This document shows positions 1 to 11,892 of a stretch of 64,000 nucleotides of DNA, in pieces (the stretch's first letter is position 1; the number at the start of each line of letters is the position of its first letter). The DNA comes from Trogon surrucura (Eukaryota > Chordata > Aves > Trogoniformes > Trogonidae). The position numbers and the translations under genes are program-made. Below the pieces are notes generated by a model. The model was not told the DNA's origin. It ran no database searches and was given only the letters and a program-made list of their open reading frames with translations. The stretch spans positions 627,501 through 691,500 of the forward strand of contig CM036629.1 of NCBI GenBank assembly GCA_020746105.1, written 5' to 3'.

Positions 1-163
1 TGTTGGTTTATTCTGTTTTAGATCCTTTTAAGTTTTAATGGTTTCTCAGGGAAAGGACCGTGTTTGGCTGGAGATGTTTGTGCGAGGGGACAGTCACTTA
101 GAACGGTTCTGTTCATGACACAGCAGAGAAAGGATCACGAAAGAGGACGCGATTAGAAATGCA

Positions 164-175
164 CCCCCCCCCCCC
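164..175. repeat. C12 homopolymer
   Basis: Twelve consecutive C residues. A mononucleotide run of this kind is length-unstable and prone to sequencing error. Confidence 0.9.
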
Positions 176-1210
176 AATTGTATAGGCTATAAATTGGGGG
201 CACACAGTATTCTTTCCCCACATTCCCACAGTTTTGCTTCAGTAAATGGAACAGACATACATATTTTTTACCCATCGCTCAATGCTCGGCTCCCTTCATT
301 TACTTTATACAATTCAAATGCTGCCCTGACGTCCAAGTTATTAAATTCCTTGTAAGCTTTTCTTTAAATCCCTTGTGATACAAGGTGCTATTATTACCTC
401 AGTTTTACTGACTGTGGAGCTGAGATCCACAGTGATTAAAGGAAATGTATCTTCTAACTGTGGATGCCTAATTAAGAGAGGTCTACAAACTGTTTTCTCA
501 GAACACTCCTTATGTGCCCAAAATGGTCTTCAGCAGCAGTTGTGAGCACAAATTCAGAACCCTGCATCTCAAATGAACCATGAAGAAATTGAAGAATACC
601 CAATTAGTAACAGTCTGTGAAAAGTTAGGTTGAAGTGAGTTAACTAGCATCACAAAGGGAAAAAGGTGGCAAAGGAAGGGAAAACAATCGGTTTTCCAAG
701 GCAGCATTCAACCATCTTAACCATCAAATAATCCTTTCTTCTCCTTTTCTGAGGCTGATTCGCTCCTTCCAACTCCTGGAGCGGACAAAAGCGGGGTCCT
801 GCAGGCAGCCACGTCCTCCACCACAACCCCTGGTCCTTCCTCCTCCTCTCTTGCTGGCCCCAGCAGGGGTCACTCGGAGCCCAGGAACGAGCGGCTGCCC
901 TCGCCATGGGCAACCTAGGGATCCCGCTCACGCCACCGGCGTCCGTCCCCACGCCGCGCCCATGCTACCTGGTACTTTCATTGTCCCCACACTCTCGATA
1001 TTAACTTTGTGCCCAGCACATGCAGCCAGCCTGGCTTTGGTCAGCACCATCTACCTCCGCCACCACCTCTGTTGCTGGGATAAGGTGGTGCTGCCCACGT
1101 CATCTCGCTGCTTTGCGAGAGAGATGGCAAGGGTCTAGATGTGGGTGACCTTCTCTTATCCCCTCCCCTCGGCTGGTGACGACCCTCGCTTCCCGGCAAA
1201 GTGACAGATG

Positions 1211-1250
1211 AGGACAGACCCCACACGCTGAGGACAGACCCCACACGCTG
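1211..1250 (+). repeat. 20-bp perfect tandem duplication (2 copies)
   Basis: The 20-mer AGGACAGACCCCACACGCTG occurs twice head to tail with no mismatch. It looks like a recent slippage or small-duplication event and could be polymorphic in copy number. Confidence 0.95.
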
Positions 1251-1760
1251 CCGTGGAGCCCATGTTATGCTGAAATGGGAGGCTCCTCCTTCCCACGGGG
1301 AAGGGCTGAGAAGTGCCAAACACAACATTAATCCGGAGCTTCCACCGTGGGGTGAAGATGCCCAATGGGAAACATCAAAACCACAGAAGTTCTCAAGAGC
1401 ATCACACATCTCTAGGGCAAACGTCCAAGTGTGGCACAGCATGCGACAGCTCTGAAACTGTGGGATGGTCTCAACATCTGGCTGATGTGTGCCCACAGCC
1501 AACAGAGCCTCGTGGGCATCTGTTTGGAGCGAACCCCAGCCTCCAGAACATGTGAGAAATGCAGGATCTAGAGCTTTCTTAAAGCCCGCGACATAGGTAA
1601 ACGTCCACAGAAACTGCAAAATATAAATACCTGATGCAAAATCTACCCTCTGCCAAATGTAAAGTTTTAAATCTGGGCTGGAGATTTCTGCTAAAAAGGT
1701 TGGTGGGATTCCTTAATACAAACAAAACAATGTATTCCTTACCTTTTTTTTTTTTTAAAG

Positions 1761-1850
1761 GAATCAGCTACTTGATTGATGAGGAAAAAAAAAGAAAGCC
1801 CGTGGCAGACATGGAGAACTTCCACTCCACGAGGTTTATGCCTGACAAAG
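1761..1850 (+). other. Possible 90-nt exon (speculative)
   Basis: A run of 14 T ends in AAAG at 1760, which could be a 3' splice site. An open block follows and ends at AAAG|GTAGAA (donor at 1851), a fair 5' splice site. The block is 90 nt, a multiple of three. Its open frame is strongly charged (contains EEKKRKP, then MENFHSTRF) and carries no stop. I do not recognise the peptide. The T run may simply be low-complexity sequence, so this is weak evidence for a cassette exon. Confidence 0.15.
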
Positions 1851-3509
1851 GTAGAAGCAGCTGAACATAGCATTTCATAACCGGCGATGCAATATTCTAG
1901 GTTTATATCTAAAATATTCTAGATTTACACCATTAGGGGGTTTGTTTGTGAAGAAACGCTTTCTGCTCAAAGGTCTACATATTCTACTCTATTCAATTCC
2001 TTGAGATCTTTTTAGCATCTACATGCCACCTCCTTGCAAACAATCCTGCAGCATCCAGAATGCTCCAAAGCGTCTGTGCCAAATACAGTGATTCACTGCG
2101 CTGCCTTAATAACGGGCGAGAAAAGGCTTTGGAGTTCTGTAACCCATAACAACTCTGAAAAGAACAAAGGGCCCTCTCCAAAGTCACTGCAGTTAATAGA
2201 CCTCTTTTCGCTAGCACCGAACCCGAGTTTGCTGAACGACTAACTATAAGCTCCCAGCCATCTCACTCAAGATATTCTCTCGCCGCGGCGGCAGTGGCTG
2301 TTCATTTTCTGCATTCTGCCGTAATGAAACGAAATCATGGAAGGTTAAACAAAGACACTGATGGTCTGTAGAGGTGATTGGAACCAATGAAATGGAACCA
2401 GCATCCTCCGAACTGCCTGTTCTCCCCAACACGGCCAGCAGCATGCTGGGTCTTCCAGGAGGATTTTTCAATCCCGTGCCTGCTTAAGCAGCAAGCATTA
2501 ATCTATATCAAAGAGATCATTCATGCGCATTAAGGAAACCATTTTCTCTCCTTTTCTGAGGACCACACTTCTCTGTCCACCTCCAGCAGAGGTCTCCCCC
2601 AGAAGACGGCGCAGAACCCACCTCCCCGGGCAGCACGCGGGACAGCACAGACAAAAGCATCAGGAGGAAACCAGGGAAGGGCCATTATCTGAACCTGGCT
2701 TTTAGGTCTCTTGGGACCAAACAGCAGCTCACTGTCTTTTAAACCCGTTTCTTTTTACAGGCAGATACACAGAGAGGATAATAGGTTGATTAGCCATTAA
2801 AGGCTGAAGCGGGGGGGCTCTCCCTGGGGTGAGGGACTCTCCCTTAACAGGAGAATGCAGGCTGGTTTCTCTTCCACAAGACACATTTAATTTAGTGGCA
2901 TTTCAGTCATTCGTTTTGTTTAAATACATTTTAACTATCTTACATATCCACGTAGAAAAAACTCATCAAGTCTAGGAATTTACTCCAGAGAACCTCTTAG
3001 TTTATGGATTTAACCTAAATACTTCTCACGGCAATACCCAGCTTGCGAAAATTTGTTTCAGTTCAATGTTTTTCTCCTCCTTTTGGAGCCAGCTACTCTT
3101 CCTGAACCTGATTTTCTAAAGACCTAGTCAGGAAACGAGATTGGCTGCCCAGCAGTTCCCACCTCACTCCCTGGCCTTCCTGGAAAACCAAAGCCTTGTG
3201 GATTTGCCTGCCTACGGAGCAATTTTGTTTGCTGTAGAATATTGTATTTCGGTAACGTGCAGGTTAAGAAGGACCTTCTGATACAAACACCGAAGACAAA
3301 ATTCAAGTATGTCAGAAGCCCTTTGGTCAGTCTCAGCGGAAGTGTGCTGACACGCCGGGTTTCCGCCGCAAACCTTCTGCCGGTGTTTCCCTGCTTGCCG
3401 GGATGAGATAACTGGGATGGGGAGATGTGAGGATTACTGGGAATTAGAAAGAGGCTTAAATGACACTCGACGTAAGCTGACATTCGTCCATAGCAGGCAA
3501 AGGCAGAGG

Positions 3510-3640
3510 AGCCAGACCCGCGGCCTCGTCAGGAGCAGGAGCGCCTGCCCAGCTCCCGCCGCAGCATCCGCCGCGCGACGGCGGGAGGGGAGAGGGACGC
3601 GGGATTCAGGCGGAAGCGCACCCGCACCTCTACACTGCTC
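3510..3640. promoter_or_regulatory. CpG-dense patch
   Basis: A short block rich in CG dinucleotides (centred on 3550-3600) inside otherwise AT-richer DNA. It may be a small CpG island. No TATA box, start codon context or downstream gene supports a specific promoter call. Confidence 0.3.
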
Positions 3641-5837
3641 TTTTGTATTTCAATTTTCTTTGGCCAGTGGGGATGATTTTATAGCATCACAGCAGAACAT
3701 TATCTTTTATACTTTGACAAAATGAAACCGAGTCCTTGGGATTTTTTCACCCATTGCTCTCTTGGCTACTTCACTGCAGTACTATTTCATTACTTATTGA
3801 TTTTTCAACGTGCTGTCTGCATCGCTGTAATTTACACAAGTTCTGATAGCCCTCAGCGATTCTTACACCTCAGGGTGAGATCACGGAGTTCACTCGAGAT
3901 ACCAAAGGTAGGCAACAAGTTCTTTGGAAAAGATGACAAATTGACAAACTTGATAGTCAAGGAGGAAATTTGAGCGGCTGCAGGCGTATCATGCCCTAAA
4001 TTACCAAGGTATTTTTCTTAGCCAAATTGAATTAGAGCAAATTTGTACCCCAGAAATTACTCTCACATACAGCTAATAAGGGACTGCAAAGCATATGGCT
4101 ACACCCCAAGAAATTAATAATGCATGCCCCTTATATGGCAGCCCAACTAATGCTATTTTTGTTGTAACTGGAGATAACTGCTGCTCTACAGACAGGCTTG
4201 TTATTGGAGATCACAGCTTCCTTGAGAACAAGGACAGTGAACTACAAAGAGTTTCTCTTACACTGAGGTAAGCAACTGTTCCTTCTTCAGGCCCTCTTCC
4301 ACATTTCTGCCATTTTTAATAACTCGGAGGTGGTCACCCGTGGCAGGGACAGTGTTTGTCTTGGCCAGGAAGGACGGATGAAGCTGATGGTTCTGCAAGA
4401 ACATGTGTGCCCGTCTCCCTTCTGCATCCAAAACAGGGATGCTTCTGCAGGAAACCCATCACTGCTTAGCAAAACGAGCTCTAACAGTACCAGAGGGCCT
4501 GATACTATTGGTATCACGCACACCGATGGCACTTCAGATCAGTTTAGGAAATCTGGATCAGTACTAGACTGGCCTTTCCTTCTTTCCGAGTAAACTACAA
4601 AATGCCTGAGACATTTTTTAAATGCCTGTTCCTCTGCGGTTGGAATGATATTAGTAAGAGAAATCTTGACTTTTCAGCCTGGCTTCCCTCTCACTGAACT
4701 ATAATTTGGGGAAAAAAGATTTATATGGATGTCTGAGATGACTTTTGGGTAAGGCCTGAAGGTCTCATGAACCCGGTGTTACAAGGTGATGTATCCACGC
4801 ATACGGGAAGTCTTTTACCCTGTGGCAAAATGGGAGCCTGAATGGTCAGGTGGTGAAGTCAACCCAACAGTGACCAGCGATTCCCTCGATACATCAAAAT
4901 CCCAGGAGGACTTAATTTCATTACGAGCAAAAACACACAGAATTCAGCTAACGAAGGATGAGAAATCTTGTGAGAACCTTTATGGGCGGATATTTAGGGT
5001 ATTTTATCACCACCCAAGCAGTAGCCCAGATCCCAGGGTGTCCATCCAACGCGCAGAAAACCGTGGCAGATTGAGGCCATCCAGCCTGCTTTTTGTCCCC
5101 CTGGAAAATATCCCTAATAAGGTACAGGTAGAGTTAGATTTTATTCTTTCTTGAGCTAGCTCCCGTGACAGCAGGCATGATGCCACGAAGTGTCAGAAAT
5201 CTGCATTAATAGCAAGACCATCTGAAGAAGACCATCCATATGAATTCCTATGCTGATTAAAATGACTCTTTATTTCTCCTGCTCTTATACTCCCTCTTCT
5301 GAGCTCCAAGTGATCCTGCAGTGGTGCATCCCCTCGGTACAACCAAGTGCTAGACAGCTACTGGCCTCACAGAGCCACGAGTCTCCATCCATGGCGGTGG
5401 CCACAGTTGTGATGGTGGCCACAGCTACTGGTTCTAACGTTTAGACCTTACTGCTCAAATCTGAATCAGGAAACACTTACTGGAGACAAAAGTGGATTTG
5501 TCACAACACCGGACCCCTAAGGAATGCCAACACCCAACCACGACTTGGGGAGATAATGCCAACGACCATGGGAGTTCCTCTTAAGCAGAAAGACAAAGAA
5601 ATAGCAAACCTGTGGCCTCACAGCAAAGGGCCCTCAGCCTTCCGCACCCCACATTACTCCTCCGAGCCTCCTGTCCTGCCTGTGGCCAAGCTGCTTTCAC
5701 TGGGCTGTGCAGGGCTCCAGTGTCCCCAGCGAGAGGACCAGATCCAGGCCTGAGAACAGCCGGGAAGGACTGGGGATGAGTCGGCTTTACTGCGTGGAAA
5801 CGAGTGGAGGAGGAGAGACACGGCCAGAAACAGAGCC

Positions 5838-5889
5838 AAGAGGATCTGAAAGGTCCCTTCCAGCCCAACACATTCTGTGATTCTATGAC
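5838..5889 (+). mobile_element. CR1 LINE, 3' end only
   Basis: The sequence has the CR1 3' signature in forward orientation: a 'GATCTGAAAGGTCCCTTCC' block, then ATTCTGTGATTCTATG. Only about 50 bp is recognisable, so this is a strongly 5'-truncated copy, as is usual for CR1 in birds. It lies about 110 bp from the tail of the neighbouring SINE, and the two 3' ends face each other. Confidence 0.8.
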
Positions 5890-5997
5890 AATGTCCAAAC
5901 AGTTGTTCATAGAACTCAGCAATTGTAACGAAAAGCGTGGCAAATTCAACCCAAAGACCACATAGAACCTTCTGCTGCTTCTCTTCAGCTGGGAAGT

Positions 5998-6183
5998 GCA
6001 TAGAATCATAGAATGGCCCAGGCTGGGAAGGGACCTTGGAGATCATTTAATCCAACCTCCCTGTCATGGGCAGGGACGCCACCCCTCGACTAGGTCAGGC
6101 AACACGTAAGAACCGAACAGGAATCGAACCTGTGACCTTTGGTGTTTCAAGCACTACGCTCAACCCAGTGAGCTAAACCGGCT
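5998..6183 (-). mobile_element. tRNA-derived SINE with a CR1 tail (TguSINE1-like)
   Basis: On the minus strand the element starts with a tRNA-like head (about 6183 to 6107). It carries an A-box-like TAGCTCACTGGG (6164-6175, one base off the usual AGY) and a perfect B box, GGTTCGATTCC (6120-6130). The D-arm and anticodon-arm sequence is closest to tRNA-Ile as I remember it, but the acceptor ends do not pair, so it is not a working tRNA gene. A linker and a typical CR1 3' tail follow, ending in ATTCTATGATTCTATG at about 5998. This order (tRNA head, CR1 tail) means Pol III transcription from internal boxes and mobilisation by CR1 reverse transcriptase. TguSINE1 of zebra finch is built this way. 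A chance insertion of CR1 beside a tRNA pseudogene is possible but less likely, because both parts share one orientation. Confidence 0.78.
6120..6175 (-). promoter_or_regulatory. Internal Pol III promoter (A and B boxes) of the SINE
   Basis: The B box at 6120-6130 matches GGTTCGANNCC exactly. The A box at 6164-6175 has one change from the tRNA consensus. Spacing is tRNA-like. Such boxes can still recruit TFIIIC even when the element is immobile. Confidence 0.7.
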
Positions 6184-9100
6184 GCATTCCTTGCTCCTTT
6201 GATAGCACTTTACTTAAATGCTGATTTTCTGGGGGAAACTCTAATGAGGTGCCACCATGAGCTGGGCTCTTCTAAATGGGCCCTGGAGTGATCTTCCTGC
6301 TGGCCCAGCTGGGCTCAACCACACGGCCCCCACCAGGACCCAGAGAGCAGCCAGACCCATCTCGTCCATCAGGCCTTACTGGGGCAGCAGCCGGCTTTCT
6401 GGGTTAAGAAAACTGCGGTGATTAGAATACAAGTATTTCAGTTGGCTGGGAACCAGATTAAAAAACTATGCTTCAAACCAATTTGGATTTTTTCAAAATA
6501 TTGAAATTCTGCACAAAGCAGAAATCTCACATTTCTAGAAGGTTTATTCATTGTAACTGTTTAGAGTGATTTATTGAATAACTTGGGAAATCAAATTACA
6601 CACAATAACTTTTATATCAAGAATATCAGCTTTTCATAAAATTCAGCTCATATCTTCAGAAGAGATTTAATTTTGATGTAAATATTTTAACTGAAAAATA
6701 ATCTGTTTCTTTATAGTTTGTCCCAGTGCTTAACTAGCCAACCTGTTAAAAATTTACGCTGTATGTCTCATTAATTTACAAACCTCAAATTTCAGCTACT
6801 GGGGGCCTGATGCATCTTTCTCTGCTTGGTTAAAGGCTCTCCGATATACATACTCCTCTACAAAGTCTAACTCGAAAACACAAAGTCTCATTATTCAGCT
6901 GCAAGCATCTTTGCATTCCTCCTCAGAAACCAAAACTAAAACAAGTAAAAGAAAAGGCCAGATCGTGAAAAAACTAAATAAATCAGTGCATAAGGAGCTG
7001 GTCTCTGTTTTGTGTCAGGGAGAATGAAAAAAGGCATTAATTATAATTATTTTTTAAAAAATACAGTTAATGTGGACTATAATTCTTAAGTATCAGGTAT
7101 TTGCTTCTTCAGTGAGAGAGCTCAATCTCAGCGGTACCAGCAGTCGTTAACCCAGGGGTTCAAGTACGACCACGATCAAAAGCAATCTGATTCCAGGGTG
7201 AATAAACAGAGATGGCTTTTTCATTCTGATTTTGTTTGGGAAAACCCGACTGTTAAATCAGAGATGGAGAAACCTTTTCTAAGTAATGCCAATGCTGTGG
7301 AGTGAAATATCGGATTCAGAAGCTCTGGAACCAGAAGCTCTCAGGTGGCTCCAGCGGCCAGCCTGGCCTTGCTCTGCACGTGCATTTCTGGTTTGATTTA
7401 CTTTTTATTGTTTTTAATCAAAATAGTACCTTAAGCTATTGCTTAGCAGCTATTTACATAACAGGATATCTGCAAATGAGGCCAAGTTAATGAGATTAAT
7501 ATTTACTGACCCACACAACATATTTCATTCTGTAACTTTAAAGGAAAACACGAACGACCTTGTAAGAACCTTAACTGCATCACCCCCGACTTTGTTTTTT
7601 TATAATTCCCATACCACGCTAAAAGCTTTTTCTGTTTCCCAGACGTGCGCTTGTGCACACATGTGTACTTGCACACTCCTACTTCTTCACAATTTTGATT
7701 GCACGAAACTGTTTATCAGCATTGTGTGAATAATGCCAGGAAAAGATACTCTTCAAAAAATCAATACGTTGAAAGTGCTGTTTTAGGGTTGCAGTAGTTG
7801 TTGGTTGTGTTTCTGAGTTATTCCTATTGACCCAAGTTCAAAAACAAGGTATTGATTTATAAAGTACCTTCAGTAAATAAATGCACATTCTCCCTGCTAA
7901 CCCCAAGGACCTGTAGCACACGGAGCGGGGCTTCGGCTCGGCTCTGCGCGGGGCGTCGGGGCTTCCCCAAAAGCCGTCAGACTCCTCTGACAGAGCAGGT
8001 AACGGGGATAACTCACCAAGTGCATCGCAGCTGACTGGGCTGGGAGCAGGAATTAAAAGGAGGTGGAGGAAACGAGGGTGTGATGGCTCTTTTATAAGGG
8101 AAATCCTGCAAATGATGGGGTCTGCTGTGTCTTTGCGAGTGACGCGCAGGAAAAACTCGGCTACTTTTATCTGGTGGTGCGCACAGAGACCTGCCCACGT
8201 GCGAACAGCGAGGGTGCATTCGGAACTTGCACTGTGAATGCATCCTTTGCTGCCTGAAGGATAAAGCCCACCTAATTCATAGATACAGTTTTAATTTAAA
8301 AAGTATGTTTTGAAATAGTATTGCTACATCTAAACCGGCAACAGTTCACAGGCACGACCGGCTGAAGGAGGAAACGGTCTCCCACAGCCCGACAACGCTA
8401 CCAACCCGGCTGTCGGCATCGCCGCGGGGAACCGGGACGAGCTGCCACGAGCACGAGCACCTTGGCAGTAAACCCAGCGCCCAGGGACCTGCTCCAAGCT
8501 TTTAAAGTCTGCTACAGCCGCTCTCTCTGATTTGGGATTGCCATCACGGGTATGTCCATCACCAGCGCTGTGCTATTTTCTCAGGCACCAAGCTTTAGAG
8601 AGAAAAAATATCCCGTATTTTCTCTTTAGCTTACAATACCACAGGAAACCAGTCTTGGGGGAAATAAGACAAATGGAAACATTAACAAAAAAAATCCAAA
8701 GACAAAGCACGTGTAAAAAATATTCCTGCGAGGTGACCACACCTGTCTCCATAGTCCATGCTTCTAGTCTCTCATGATATTTACTGTCCACATAGTCAAA
8801 ATGAAAATCTAGCTTGCTCAGTATGAGAATCTGGCTGTACCGTGGCTATCGATTTCTGTTATCCCTGTACTTGTGAGATGAAGTGCCTTTGCTCCTGTTT
8901 GGGTACCACCACACTCCGGCATCCCGGGGGACGGCCAGCAGCAGACTGCAGGAAAACAGACCAAAACCAGCAAACCCAAGAGGAGACCTGGCAAGGTAGT
9001 CTACATCCAAAGTGTGCATTCTGATTTAAAACAAAATAGTTCTGCTGTCACCGTTTTCCAAATCAAGCACCTGTCCCGAGAGGGTCTCTTCTTCTGAGAG

Positions 9101-11867
9101 TAAGACTGAAAACAAGGTGGGATGACTCCACAAGACCGAGTTTCATGGCAGAAAACTGGCAATGGGACAATCACAGAGAAGATGGTTATAAAAATAAGAG
9201 AAACAGAAACATGGGCAGAGCTCTGCTGTCACTATTCTAAGGGCAGTTTCTGTTTAGCTCTTCTGTAGCATCTTTCATCTTATTTCCTACTACAGACTTA
9301 CAGGAATTAGTTCCACGGGGCAACTGGCAAGAGCACAGCCCAACGCTTCGCTCTGTGCTCCTGCCTTGCTGTTATTTAGAAATCAGGTTGTTTAGGAAGT
9401 ACGAAAATTCAGCTGAATTTTCATCCATCCAGAAAGATTACAATGCCCATACATTGTCCTCATTTTCATTGCTATGGAGTGACGTTGCCAACAACGGATG
9501 GCCACCTTATCGCCAGGCTGACCCCGGGGAGCGTTGCACATCCATTCCTGTCACACGGTCCCGACCTGGGGCTGAGCACACCTGTCAGACCTGCTTTATT
9601 TTTTTTGTGAGATTTCCCGGCCATGAAAAGCTTCATGGGAACGCGTTAATTTAAGCCCATCTCATGAGGAGTCCCAGCAGGTTTTGGACAGACACCCCCT
9701 CACGCCGGCACCCCCCGTATGGCCCCGCAGCGGCTCCCACCCAAAGCCGGGCTCTCTGCTCGCGTGTCCCAACAGCAGCTTCACCGGGTGGTCTCATCCT
9801 TCCCTGAAGCCCTCAGAGAACCACTAAGATGGGAGGAGACGGCTGTGTTAGTAAGCACATCTCAGCAAGATGTCCTACACCCTGCGCAAACAATAAATAT
9901 TTCAGGTATTGATACTGTTTATGAGAATCTATCAATTTAGCTCATTATGGAGGGAAGACAAATGCATCCAAAATTAATGAAATTTTTCAGACAATAAAAT
10001 TTTTAGAAGAACTGCATGTTCACTTTAATTGTTTATGAATTTGAAGTGGCCGATCTATCCCGATTTTTGCTATCATAAACCATTTGGACAACAAATGTTA
10101 CATGTATTTCCATAATACTGTTATAACTTAAGTTCATTTCGTAGTTTTATTTCATACTCCTCAACCCTTGTATTTCAAAATTTATGGTCTCGCTACAAAG
10201 GTTGTGTACGAACAAGTGTAAGTCCTCTAAGATCTGTTATTCAGAAACACTAAGCTGATGTTAGTTTAATTGATTCTGTGGGAGCAGCGACGCTTGCAAC
10301 TCCTGAGACTAAGGGCTTTCCACAAACTGGCAAACTTTCCAGTGGGTAAAAGAAATATTCTTATGTCCTTATGGTAGAGGGTCTATGAGCAGCACGCAGT
10401 TACAGGAACACACCTTTCCAACAAGGCAGTTCAGGTGAAGTGCTGTGTCCGAAGGATCGTGCTTTGCAGAGCACCAGCCGCAGACAAAAGCCAATAACTT
10501 GTCCAGCCGTTTCCTTTCTCAGGTGCAGAGCAAAGCCCAAAGGCTGCAGTCGCCCGGACGGTCACAGTAGCCCAGGGTGACCTTCTGCTTCTTCTCTGAT
10601 AATTATTATTTTTCTCTCCAGCAGCTGAGCGAGCCTTTCTGCCAGCACAGGCTCCTCGGGGGGCTCAGCAGCCTCACCCCACCCAGTCCCGCTGAGCTTC
10701 GGACACACCTGGGACAGCATCTCTGACCTTCCATGGACAGACATAATAAAACAGATTTAGTGCCGCTTTTCCCCAGCAAAAGTTCTTCAAGGAAGGGCCC
10801 TTTGAACTTTTACATTATGTGACTGGGAGATTCAAGACCACTTTTCCTAGAGTCCGTCTCAGAGTAAAATTGTTCTCATCCCGTTTCTGCAGAGCTCTGG
10901 AGAAGATACAGCAGTTCGTTTTGGGGATTGTTTCAACTCTAAGCAGCGAAGATGTGGCTGCGGGATGGTTTGTGACCTGGGGTGCCGGCATCTCCCTGCG
11001 CAAGGAGAAAACTCGGAGCCTGGCCAGAAACACGGGCTTGGAAAGCTCAGTGGATGCTGCAGATGAAGGCTATGAAACTAATCACGCAAAAATCGTAAAG
11101 CATTAGAGAGCAAACCACCATCAGACCGGGGCCAATGGCGGCACATACACAACAGGAGGAAGACCAACCACTTTGTCAGAAACCCTCTGAATGCCCCGCA
11201 CTGTCCCCACGGTGCCAGCCCCGTCTCCCCCAGCGTGTGCTCGCCTGGGTGGGTTCCTGCTCCCTGCTCCTGGCCAGGCAGATGTGAACCCAAATCCCAG
11301 CACGTGAGCCCCAAACTGGAACCAGACGGGCAGCCGATGTGTCCCAGCTGGGGCCCAGAGCCTGGAGGGGCTCTGTGAGGACAGGGAGGGGGACTAGAAT
11401 GGGGACTGGGATGCTCCCTGCATGCTCCTTCCACACGCTCCCAGCCCCAGAGCTGCCCCACGGGAGGAAGCCAGCGTCGCTGCTTTCTCCGGTAGGATTT
11501 CTGTGAGTTTTGCTGATAATACCATTACGGTTTTCCCTGTGCTGGCAGTCGGATGAGAGGAGCCTGCAGCCTTCGGAGGGATCGATCCGATCGATCCCAG
11601 AGGCTCCATGTCATTTCCAGGGGATTTGCTAAAGAAGCTACTTATGTCCCTTTTTCATTTTCACCAACTCATTACCAGCTGCCGCTGCTCCCTGCACTTC
11701 AGCAGCACCTGCAGGAATGAAACTGTCCGCTCCCGCCCGCCTGATCCCGATTTAGACACCTCTTCTACAATTAAACGCCGCTGATCGGAGCCGAAGGCTA
11801 AAGGCGGGCGACGCCGGCGCACAAGGTTCATTACCCACCTCTCCCCTCCGCGCAGGAACACAGACGA
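6184..11867. other. Unique AT-rich non-coding DNA
   Basis: No gene, RNA or transposon is recognised. Long AT-rich blocks at about 6420-7090 and 9880-10260 have dense homeodomain-type and forkhead-type words (for example AATTAATGAAAT and ATTGTTTATGAATTTG) and look like candidates for conserved non-coding elements. A GC-richer stretch at 10540-11460 has scattered open frames that I take as chance. Confidence 0.55.
9880..10160. promoter_or_regulatory. Candidate conserved non-coding element
   Basis: An AT-rich but complex (non-repeat) block contains TATCAATTTAG, AAATTAATGAAAT, TTTAATTGTTTATGAAT and CATAAACCATTTG. Such word density is typical of developmental enhancers conserved across amniotes. 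No alignment was available, so conservation is not shown. Confidence 0.3.
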
Positions 11868-11892
11868 TTTTTTTTTTTTTTTTTTTTTTTTT
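11868..11892. repeat. T25 homopolymer
   Basis: Twenty-five consecutive T. It could be the poly(A) tail of a minus-strand retrocopy lying to the right. I see no recognisable cDNA sequence there and no target-site duplication, so I leave it as a simple repeat. Confidence 0.9.

Larger units (their letters stand above)
1..5837. other. Unique non-coding DNA, no gene seen
   Basis: I see no coding gene, RNA gene or recognisable transposon here. The sequence holds a run of 12 C at 164-175, a 20-bp tandem duplication at 1211-1250, an exon-like block at 1761-1850 and a CpG-dense patch at about 3510-3640. Open frames are short and do not resemble known proteins. The longest plus-strand frame (4786-5154, 122 codons) has no recognisable domain, no good splice sites at its ends and no family I know. 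Confidence 0.6.

Noticed and set aside
1041-1619. 192-codon minus-strand frame
   Set aside because: It spans the 20-bp tandem duplication, has no domain, and overlaps frames on the plus strand.
6105-6183. A functional tRNA gene
   Set aside because: The A and B boxes and anticodon arm are tRNA-like, but the acceptor strands do not pair and the sequence runs straight into a CR1 tail.
2523-9024. Similarity between the frames at 2523-2705 and 8842-9024 (shared QEET-like ending)
   Set aside because: The DNA similarity is patchy and limited to about 50 bases of A/G-rich sequence. It is not enough for a repeat family.
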